From Physcia stellaris (Eukaryota > Ascomycota > Lecanoromycetes > Caliciales > Physciaceae), in assembly GCA_018902385.1 (NCBI GenBank), contig JABSSW010000001.1, positions 1 to 64,000 on the forward strand: a DNA stretch of 64,000 nt, in the 5' to 3' direction. Below the pieces are notes generated by a model. It was not told the origin of the DNA. It saw only the letters and a program-made list of their open reading frames with translations, and did no database searches. Positions 55,801 through 64,000 of the stretch are shown here, in pieces. The number at the start of each line of letters is the position of its first letter. The stretch's first letter is position 1. The position numbers and the translations under genes were made by a program.

Positions 55801-57109
55801 CTTGTGGTTCGTTAGTTGGTTTGGTGGATTGATGCCTGTTGGGAAGGGGATAGGGTTTCGTGAAGCTGATGAAGTTCTTGAGACAATACGATCTAGCGAT
55901 GCACCGATAGCATGTGGAAGTTTCCATTCCGTTGTCTGGCACAATTAGGCGTCTAGATTGAATATCCCCCTGAATAGTGTCGTTTTTGAGCTAGGGTGTG
56001 TATTCCAAACGGCATAACGTTTGCTCTGCCATCCATGAGATCGTATGCATCGCACAAAGCGAATTGAGGCCTCACGAAAAACATGCAAAAACTGAATAAA
56101 TAGTTTTCTAGTCTTCTACATCCGAATCGCTAACATTGAGGAATTTTGCTCAGGTCCTGGTAATATCAAGGAATACGATGTACTCCCTAGCTTTCGCTCC
56201 GTTGACTAGGGCCCAATCCCTCCACGAAGCAAAGTGTCGAAGGCAATTTCTTCTACATGGTAAACGAGATAACCTCAGATCACTCGTATCAAGGAGAAGA
56301 GGTAGGAATTCGTATTAAATGCTGCGAATACAAACCGATGGCTATGTGTAGACATCTGACGAAAGCTCTTAATGAGGTGGTAGCAGAGTCTTGGGAAGGG
56401 TACGAAAACAGACGATCTAAAGGCGGTTTGAATACTACATTTTGGAAGTCTGCGGTAGGTGTTGCAGGCTCTATGTTCGTCCAGGCTAGACGTGGGTGCT
56501 AATGCAGGGATGACGAAATGAAAGGGGCTTGGAGGGGCTGGCCTCCTAGTTAAATAGGAGGTCAATGCCCCATTCCTTCCATTCCTCATCTTTCCTCTCT
56601 TCTTTTGCCCCGCCCACCCACTCCTTGGCCTCCTTCGGCGTTTTCACCTCCTTATGAGGCTTTGTTTTCTTCTTTTCGCTCCAGAACCCAGTCGCAGAGG
56701 CAGGGGGAGTAGCCAGGCTCTGAAAGCTGCTCTGCTGGGCTGTTTTCGCTCATGCAGGAGGCCTACAGGCCGGCCAGGCCCAAAACACCAAGGTTTTTGT
56801 ACATAGCAATGAAGGAAGTACGCAGCATTAGCCAGATGAGAAAGAAACTCATGAACACCACAAAGTTGATGATGCTATCCATTGACAAAAGGCTGAAAGT
56901 ATCACAGCAATGAGGTATAGAATAATTCGTCAAGAAGAAGAGTATTCAGATTGACAAAGCCATTTCCTAGCTAAGGGTTCAGTGGCTTATTGGCTCCCTC
57001 ACTTAACGTCTCCTGCGGTCTCAGTCCCTAATATCAGTCTTATCGTACAGCGTACTGGGCACTATCTCTTGGCTGCTGCCCACTCTCCGCTCTTCTCCAT
57101 ATTGGCACT
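52848..57109. other. Long gene-poor stretch
   Basis: In these 4.3 kb I support no gene. A forward frame from ATG 53198 (MGNKPDGDIKV, about 107 residues) and one at 53785-54279 lack motifs and splice support. The stretch contains repeat copy B at 56478-56822 and otherwise looks like unique, non-coding or decayed sequence. Confidence 0.45.
56478..56822 (-). repeat. ~345-bp dispersed repeat, copy B
   Basis: This is the inverted copy of the repeat at 13759-14122, with the same landmark order: GCTATGTACAAAAACC, GGGCCTGGCCGGCCTG, CTCCTGCATGAGCG, AGAGCCTGGCTA, GGGGCATTGACCTCC, CCCCTTTCA and AGCCTGGAC. Small insertions and deletions distinguish the two. No target duplication could be defined. The pair flanks the gene-rich part of the window in opposite orientations. 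Confidence 0.8.
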
Positions 57110-57572
57110 CTAGCAACTCTCGTTGGGATCGCCCCTATCCACAAGAACATCAATTAGCCTTAAAAGTCCCACACAGCGCCAAAATACCATCTTTCCATAG
57201 CGAGGAAATCAAAAAGAAAAAAAGGGAGATGGAAGAACAAAACTCACACAAAGCGCCAATTAGTATAGCTGCTATCCCCCCATTATGGCACCCGGTATAC
57301 TCCTTCAAAAACCCATCCGCAGCATCATGCTTCGTGATCGAGCGCGGACTGCCCGAGATATTGTCGAGGATAAAATGGAGGCATTTGCCCTTGTAGTTGA
57401 CATTGTGCACGTGCTCGCCTTTGCCCAGTCGGCCTTGGTTGGCGAAGTGCTTTGCGGTGAGCTGGATCTGGTTGACCATGCCGGCGTGGTCGTCGGGCCA
57501 GGGGGCTCCGCTTTGGTAGCAGGTTGCTGATGCGAGGGCGATGAAGCCGAGGGAGGTGAAGATGCTCTTCAT
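57110..57572 (-). CDS. Small secreted protein, four cysteines
   Basis: Two exons on the reverse strand (57572-57250 and 57134-57110) give 115 residues. The second exon codes only for the C-terminal GDPNESC, whose final cysteine completes a four-cysteine set (ATCYQSG, KGKCLHF, TGCHNGG, NESC). A signal peptide (MKSIFTSLGFIALASA) begins the protein. The reading needs the donor GTGTGA; using the neighbouring GTGAGT donor gives a different tail without the last cysteine, so the choice is an inference. The body recalls small fungal virulence- or killer-type secreted proteins (for example the KP4/Hce2 look) but the match is too weak to name. Confidence 0.65.
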
Positions 57573-58981
57573 TTTTGGTGGTTTGAATGGGTTTGTTGGG
57601 TTGAGATGAATGCTGGGACTGATTTTGTAGGGAGATTGTTGGTATAGATTCTGGTATTGAAGTTGTGGGAGTGGATCGAAGTCTGGTGGGAGACATTCTG
57701 TAGGGTCGTTGTGCTTCCTTATATATTTGACATCTTCAGCTGGGAATGCTAAGGGTGAGTCGTCCGGGTTTGCAGCTTTGCTCCCTGTTGCTGACGAGTA
57801 TTGCGATCATCATAGCCTTGATCGCATACGCAATCCGACTAACGATGGAGGATTCGATGTTTACGTATGGGTCTTCTTCAGAACTTGCCTGTGCCAATGA
57901 ATTGGATCGTTTCGTACTAGCAAGAGAGATAGATGCCGCCAGCCGCCAGCCAGCATCGAAGGATTGCACAGGGTCCATTGCACCAACCTCCAAATTTACT
58001 CGGGGATGCTAGAGAATCTTCACAGAAGCTGATATCTGCCCCATTGAGATTCGCTCCATATATCACGCTAAAAGGTTTTCTAATAAGATGTACTATCTCG
58101 AGTAGGACAAGCATTGCAAGGCAGATCCGACCTGAATACGGACCAGAAAAGGTCATCACAAATCTGGAGATTGGAAATCTAGAGACCGGTTGGCCTGAGG
58201 CTGAGGTCCTAGCTAAGCTCAAGGCCAATCGACAACGCGAAGGATTCTGCCTGATGATTTGAGCGCGGCTGAACACAGAGTAGACGCGTTTAGTGCTTAC
58301 TGCTAGGTGTTGGCGCTAAGCGAGCGCGGAGTGGCTTCGAGTGCTTGCGTCAGCTATACCTACGAAGCAGAGACTCTTATTAACGAGTGCGTAATTCTTT
58401 TGAAACAATACTTGGCAGCTGAGCGACTAATGTCTCTAGCGTTTCAGCAACGATCAGACTTTTCCTTCCTATGCACTGGTATTGGGCACCCCTATTTCAA
58501 TTTTGGGTCCAGGTAAGCCGAGGCCCGAAGCTGCCCCCAAAACACGCTCCGGGCTCTACTTAAGACTACGCTAGGGGAAGTCACCGGGCACTAATCTCTA
58601 GGCGGCTTCCAGGCGCTAGAAGAAAGGTGCCAACCCTTCACCAGTGTATGGGATAGCGTGCAAGTGGTCATAAAGCACTCCAAAGAGTAATCCCAGTCCT
58701 GGATCGTTCTCATCCTTCCAAAAGGCACGGTGGTGCTAGCGTCTGGGATTTGCGTCGTCATCAGTCCTCAGTTCCTCTTTCACTCGGGTCAACAGATCGA
58801 ACAAATTCACGGTGAAACATGCAGTCCAGATGATAGAGATATTCATTTGCTCGCCCGTCGCGTTGGCGACTCGCAAGACTAGATTTACGGAAAGATCTCC
58901 CCCCAAAAAAACGGCTTTATCTTCTTACATGGTCCAAGATAACAATTCCACCTGTGTAGACATGGATATCATTATAACAAT
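57573..58981. other. Intergenic stretch, no supported gene
   Basis: A forward frame at 57746-58012 has one membrane-like segment (LQLCSLLLTSIAIIIALIAY), and another overlapping forward frame runs to 58262. Neither shows a family motif, and both have equally long frames opposite, so no call is made. Confidence 0.35.
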
Positions 58982-60961
58982 TCAAGCATGCATCCCACCG
59001 TGGCTCTTCCTTCTTCCCTTGAAAGAGCTCTCCGGAATAAAATTCAGCTTATCCTCTTGCTTATCCAGACCACGATGAGCCGCCCAAAAGCCGCATCCAG
59101 CAACGAAAGCAAGGACGGCAATGGTGGTATAGTTCCAGGTAAGCAGAGGATCGGCTGATAATCCGACGAACGCTTCACTGATGGCGTAAGAGATAGCGCT
59201 CATGAACAAGAAGACGGCCGTAACCACAGAGCGCATATTCTTCGGTGCCTTGGTAAAGGCGTATTCCAACCCCGTGATGGAGGCGAAAATCTCAGAAAAG
59301 GCGATTAGGAGATATGGGATAGTTTGAACCCAGACGTTGATAGGTGCTGCAGTGCAAGTCTCCGCTGTAATTCCATCTGATGGGTAATCGCCGCATGAAC
59401 CGAGGTGGTAAATGTAGTATTGGGTGACGGCTGCTGCAACCATCGAGAAAGCTCCAAGAAAGAAACCCCAAGCAATTCTTTTCAGTGGAGTGAAACGGAT
59501 CCCAAGGCGTTCCAAACCCGGATACAAAAACAGATCGGTGATGGGAATAAAAATGACAAGGGCGATGGGATCTATGTTGTTAATCAGATCATTAGGCGCA
59601 CCATGGAGTTCCATCGTGGCGGCCTGGGAGATCAGATTTGTTGTCATCTGATTGTATGAAAGCCACCAAAGTGGGTACCATAAGAAGACGGTGCAGGCCT
59701 TCAGACCTCGGCGGACTTCATCGACCCAGACATCATCAAAAGTCATCCACGCTGGTCTGTTCTCTCCCAAGTGACTGGGTTTGACATTCTCCCAGAAATC
59801 ATCTGCTCGCAGATTCTTGACTCTACATCAAAGAGTCAGCATAGATTACTCACCGATTAGAAGAAAGGGTTATTTACGTTTTCACAGGATTGATGGACCA
59901 GCGCCCTTTCATGGCCAGACCCCACAATTTAAGTGCTTTTGCAAGAACCGAGCCGGTCGGCGGTCGTCTGGCGTATTTATTGCGCATCAAGTACATGACC
60001 AGGGGGCAGAATAGGAACATTATAGTAGGGAGGACAAAGGATAAATAGAAACCTTGGTATTTCTCCGCGTACACCATTCCAATCTGGCCAGCTAGTGCAC
60101 CGACGTTGATCATGAGATAGAAGTACATGTAGATGCGAGAAACGCTCATCGTCGGATCAACAATGGTCCTCTCGCCACTCTTCGTTACTTTGATGTACTG
60201 TTTCGGGTGGGAGTTCTCATACTGTTCGGCGATGAGCGGAGAGATATTTGGCTTGAAACCTCCTGTTCCGACGCCAAAAATGATTAGACCGAGGGAAAAA
60301 ACACCGATAGAACTATTAGGATGGGCGATGACTGATGGGATCGTAGCGATAATCAGTAAGATATGACCGACGATGGCAATCCCAATGGAGATCTGGATGG
60401 TCTTGAAACGACCCAAATACTGATCGGCCACATAAGCCCCTATTAGAGGCGTGCAATAGGCCCACATAGAATTGAAAGTCGACAAGCCGGTCGATGCGCG
60501 CTGACCTAGACCCAATGCGCCGGATTGTCCATCGGCACCTGACGCGCCAGTGGTGGACCCATCGGGCAAAGGGTTTTGGATGAAATTCACGACTGTCGCT
60601 CTGAATCAGTCTTCTGATTTCCCTCACAGCCAAGCGTCACCTTTCAGAAGAACTTACAGACTACGGTGGTGCCATAGTAGGCAAAGCGCTCACACAATTC
60701 TACAAAGGCAATCGTGAATGCGCTCCACGGGATACTTCCAGCCACCCGACGCAATGTCTCGACTTCTTCCGGTGTAGGGTACTCTTTGCCATCGTCACCG
60801 ACAACGTCGGAGGCGGACAGAGACGAGTCATCCGCTGGAGCGCTCAATTTCTTTTCCTGTTTCTCATTGAACTCTCCCGGAGCGGCGGGAACATCCTGGA
60901 GCTGAGGGGCATTGGCCTTGGAGACCTCTGCCAGGTCAAGAGCTTTTGGGCCACTGGTCAT
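58982..60961 (-). CDS. PTR2-family proton/oligopeptide transporter
   Basis: Three exons on the reverse strand (60961-60658, 60592-59878, 59822-58982) give 619 residues with about 12 membrane segments. Family signatures include FVELCERFAYYG at the first helix, GAYVADQYLGRFKTI, FGVGTGGFKPNISPLIAEQY and the PTR signature FYLMINVGALAG. A long loop (KGRWSINPVKTVKNL) follows the sixth helix, as in fungal Ptr2. Members import di- and tripeptides with protons at the plasma membrane. The acidic N-terminal 75 residues may be a regulatory tail. It complements the OPT carrier (longer peptides) and the S9 peptidase, which would yield dipeptides. Confidence 0.93.
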
Positions 60962-62011
60962 GGTACTAGATGCTGTTGAACGGTGAGGTGATGGTTCGAC
61001 GCGGGGAATACTTTAAGAGGGGTGGGGAGGATGAAGGTGTATAAATGGGCGGGATTGGAAGTCGACAGGGTAGTAGATTGGGGTAGCAGCATGGTCACTG
61101 TGAGGCCCGCACACCATCATCGCAACGGGCTTGATCGCCGTTGGCACTTTGAGCTCTGCTGTAGTGCGAAATGGAAGAAGAGAAATGAGAGGAGGAGAAA
61201 TGCCGAGGCGAGCAAGGGAGGGGGAGCGGCCGATCAATTCCAGCGGGACAGCCGAGTTAGCGTCGACAAAAAGGTTGGGACGAAGGTCTTGGCGTTGTGC
61301 TTCCCCTTCCTCGATTGCAACCCTCCAACGATCCATTGACTGAACAATATTTTGGGTGACAAATGATAACGCACAATAAGAAAGGCAATATCGTCAAGTA
61401 AGACATAATAGCTGCTGTTAAGATGGAGGTATGACAGTCCTTGCGTCTCCCGACTAAAGATATACTGAGAACCCAAGACGATAACCTATCATCCCGCCAA
61501 GGAATTGCGAAGGTTTTGACTACACTAATTTTTGCACTAAGGTAGTGCAGCCGAGGCCCCGTTGAGCACCGCTGGCACCTTCCCAATCGCGCAATTTGCT
61601 GCACGCACGGCTCATCGGATCAGCAGACAGTCATCGATACGAGATGTTTCGTGATTTTTCCTTATCAGTTTGATGGCTCGGATCGCTGGGTTTGCCCACT
61701 CGGACCACTCGGAGCATTTGAAGCAAAGGGAAGCTTCTAAATTAATCCCCTTCCACACCAGTCCTTTTGCTTTTCTGAACCCAATTTTTCCTTCCTAGCT
61801 CAACCGCCCCTCGTTAGGGGCAACTTCTTACGATCATCTCGATTGAGGCAGGTGGGCACTTGGCTCCGAAGTCATTAATTCACTGATTCATCAACTTCTA
61901 TCAACGCTATCATGGGCTCTGTCCACTCCACATCCACCACCTTCCTGTCCAGAGTTGGCACTCTCGCCTTCTCCATATACGATGACTCTTGCATCGCAGA
62001 TTCTTCACTGT
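60962..62011. other. Intergenic stretch upstream of PTR2
   Basis: No gene is supported. A CT/GA-rich segment around 61,150-61,230 lies in the PTR2 promoter region. A 40-codon frame from ATG 61911 has a good context but runs into the end of the neighbouring gene and shows no motif. Confidence 0.4.
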
Positions 62012-64000
62012 CTATGGAAGATGCTTGGTGTTGAAGAGTCGGTTGCCAGTGTCAATGTCCTTGGTACCTTTGTACTTGTTGGTCGACACACGGAGAGCCA
62101 CAAGACTCAATGCCCCTAGATCCTTAGGCACCTTGAGCAGACGCTCCTCATCAATGAATTCGTTCTGGATGACATTAGCCACTATGACAATGCGGATGGT
62201 AGGACTGAGAGCACGGATGTGTTCCAGGAACTCTATCATGGACGCGCCGGTGTTGATGACGGAGTCTACCAAGATGACAGTAACTCTCTCATCGAGATCA
62301 ATCTCCCCGATGTCTTTGGGGCTACTGGCATGCTTGAAGCTAGCAAGTGGAAATGCATCATTGACTCCGAGCGCCATGGGTTCGCCACCGCGCATGAGCG
62401 CCACAATGACTGTCTTGCTCTCATCGAGGAGTCGATATCCTAAGATGCTGTTGCCCTGGACATGATCCATGGCATAATGTTCCAGGCCAATGATGTCAGG
62501 CTCGGTGAGGAATTCTGTTGCGAGGTAGCGTCCTATGAGCCGATGGGACTCCCTCAGTTCCGGTCCGTTAATCTGTTTCTTACGGGTAGGCGTCATCAGA
62601 AGTTTGGTAGATGGTCGATCTGTCGCAAGACGAGTCTTCAAGGTGGTCCCTGTGATAGTAAAAGCGAATATGGACTCGAGGAACTCAGGCTCAGTAAATT
62701 TGACAAGTGGAAGCTGCTCCTCAGTGAGTCGAATCGTAGATTGGCTCGGTAGCAACACTTGACGTGCCCTTAGCCCCTGATCTATAGCACTCTCCAACTC
62801 ACTTTCCATAGACTTACTCCTGCTGCTTTGTTCGCCAACCACGACGATGGCCTCATTGGCGTTCTTCAGCATGCCTATGTCGAGAGGGCCATCACCAAAT
62901 GCAAAGACTCGCCTCTTATCAACATTCCGCAAATGAGCAATCAGGTCTCCCTTGACTGCACCTGTGACCACGTAACCATCCGCAACACGGTTTCCACCCA
63001 CAATTTTGACACTTTGGGAGAGACCTGCTCGAGCCAGAACTTTACCCCAGACACGGGTCATGCCGCTAGTAATGACGACAGCCCCAACATCTTTATGTCC
63101 TGCTGCAAGACGTAACAGAGTCAATATCTCCGGGTGCATAGTGATCTTGTCCGCAATCTCCTGACAGATCTGGTCATAGAGCTGGTCGGAGCCAAAGTCC
63201 TCAGAGAGTAGGGTAAGCTGACGGAAAGCCGTATATGAGTAGCCCAGGGTATCGAATAGCTCTTTAAACGGTACCTTCTGTGTTAACCATGGCTTATCAA
63301 TCAGCTCAGGCCGGTATTTAGACGTCAGGCGATCCCAGAACAGTCGACCTGCGTCGTCTGCTGCCAGTGTTTTGTCCGCATCCAGGGCCAGAATAGTTGT
63401 CTTGTTACCAGACTGGCCATACTCCAGAGCCTTCTTAAGAGCGTCCTCGGCTTTCTGCGAGTTGTGTTTCTCTGTGTGTTTAAGGAAGTCTCCCAGCAAA
63501 ATCACCGCTTGCTCCGATTGGCCCATGGGAGATTCCTGCTGTGAGCCTGGCTTTTCATCTCCTGGGCCAATAGTCGAGAAGAGGATACCATGCTCGAGAC
63601 AAAGTCGGCGTAGCATTGACACCTCTGCGTTCTGCCACTGGAGCAGACGTGCCTCAGAGATTTCTTGCCGCTCTTTGCTGAGGTCGCGGTTCCGGCGTTC
63701 AACTATCACCTTTGGATGACTCCACAGATAGATCATGTGCGTATAGACTGCCAGGTCCTTTTCAGTATGCACGTCGTCAGGACCCTTCTCCTCTGAGCGA
63801 TCTTCTTCCCAGAACATAAGATGCCCAGCAACAACGGCAGCCTTGTCATTTTTGCGGCACTCTTTCTCAACATCTTCGATGGCCTTTCCACGGTGATAAT
63901 ACTGAGCTCCACGTTCCATAGCTTTGAACCCCTTCAAGCCCCCGGGAGCATATTTATCTATTATAGCGGAACCATCGTAAAAGCGCCACGAGCCCTGTCC
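62012..64000 (-). CDS. Kinase-like/HAD/uracil phosphoribosyltransferase fusion (5' end outside window)
   Basis: An uninterrupted reverse-strand frame of at least 662 residues runs off the right edge; the codons up to 64000 stay open in the same frame (GQGSWRFYDGSAIIDKYAPG), so the start lies outside. Three parts are visible. The first is a nucleoside-kinase-like segment (AAVVAGHLMFWEEDRSEEKG...KVIVERRNRD) whose P-loop would be upstream. The second is a HAD phosphatase with LALDADKTLAADD, VVITSGM and FAFGDGPLDIGML. The third is a C-terminal phosphoribosyltransferase with the PRPP loop VILVDSVINTGAS and the Arg-containing VALMRGGEPMALG typical of uracil phosphoribosyltransferase. The fusion suggests pyrimidine salvage with an added phosphatase step. 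No intron is visible. Confidence 0.85.
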   Translation of the reverse strand, partial: GQGSWRFYDGSAIIDKYAPGGLKGFKAMERGAQYYHRGKAIEDVEKECRKNDKAAVVAGHLMFWEEDRSEEKGPDDVHTEKDLAVYTHMIYLWSHPKVIVERRNRDLSKERQEISEARLLQWQNAEVSMLRRLCLEHGILFSTIGPGDEKPGSQQESPMGQSEQAVILLGDFLKHTEKHNSQKAEDALKKALEYGQSGNKTTILALDADKTLAADDAGRLFWDRLTSKYRPELIDKPWLTQKVPFKELFDTLGYSYTAFRQLTLLSEDFGSDQLYDQICQEIADKITMHPEILTLLRLAAGHKDVGAVVITSGMTRVWGKVLARAGLSQSVKIVGGNRVADGYVVTGAVKGDLIAHLRNVDKRRVFAFGDGPLDIGMLKNANEAIVVVGEQSSRSKSMESELESAIDQGLRARQVLLPSQSTIRLTEEQLPLVKFTEPEFLESIFAFTITGTTLKTRLATDRPSTKLLMTPTRKKQINGPELRESHRLIGRYLATEFLTEPDIIGLEHYAMDHVQGNSILGYRLLDESKTVIVALMRGGEPMALGVNDAFPLASFKHASSPKDIGEIDLDERVTVILVDSVINTGASMIEFLEHIRALSPTIRIVIVANVIQNEFIDEERLLKVPKDLGALSLVALRVSTNKYKGTKDIDTGNRLFNTKHLP

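Noticed and set aside
57746-58262. Overlapping forward frames with one membrane-like segment
   Set aside because: Two different forward frames and a reverse frame compete over the same bases, and no splice joins them sensibly.
61911-62033. 40-codon frame MGSVHSTST with good ATG context
   Set aside because: It overlaps the 3' end of the phosphoribosyltransferase gene and shows no motif beyond a weak myristoylation-like start.

Overview
The window is one chromosome end of a filamentous ascomycete (Pezizomycotina-type). It opens with about 16 copies of the TTAGGG-class telomere repeat, read as CCCTAA. Its genes carry short 47-120 nt introns with GTRAGT-like donors and CTAAY-like branch sites, and many products belong to typical fungal families. 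The species cannot be named from the sequence.

Layout. Positions 1-900 are telomere plus a very AT-rich block. From 900 to 14,100 I find no convincing intact gene; this stretch holds degenerate direct repeats (5.1-5.7 and 6.7-7.0 kb) and a four-copy dispersed repeat in alternating orientation (8.3-13.5 kb). From 14.7 to 26.6 kb lies a compact set of unusual nuclear-type genes: a CCHC zinc-knuckle/RGG protein, a Ulp1-type cysteine protease, a chromodomain protein with an RG tail, a meiotic-clade AAA ATPase interrupted by one in-frame stop, and a divergent Spo11/topoisomerase VI-A protein that keeps its catalytic tyrosine and TOPRIM acidic residues. I consider this set the best candidate for an undescribed system, possibly a mobile or selfish subtelomeric element.

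From 27 to 30 kb there are a small proline-rich protein with a myristoylation signal, a two-exon defensin-like secreted peptide, and an AT-rich element with terminal inverted repeats. From 30.3 to 38.5 kb are two TauD-type dioxygenases, a flavin monooxygenase and a methionine-permease-like transporter, which together look like a sulfonate or amino-acid use cluster. From 39.7 to 49.8 kb are an F-box protein (frameshifted), a small secreted protein, an S9 dipeptidyl peptidase with a VHL-like domain inside it, a perfect small TIR element and a P450 (frameshifted). From 50.2 to 61 kb are an OPT transporter, a small secreted protein and a PTR2 peptide transporter. The right edge holds a partial kinase-like/HAD/uracil phosphoribosyltransferase fusion.

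The S9 peptidase and the OPT and PTR2 carriers fit together as peptide breakdown and uptake. The TauD, FMO and permease genes fit sulfur or nitrogen scavenging. Exon coordinates were worked out by hand from splice signals and reading-frame phase, and protein family calls rest on motif recognition only.
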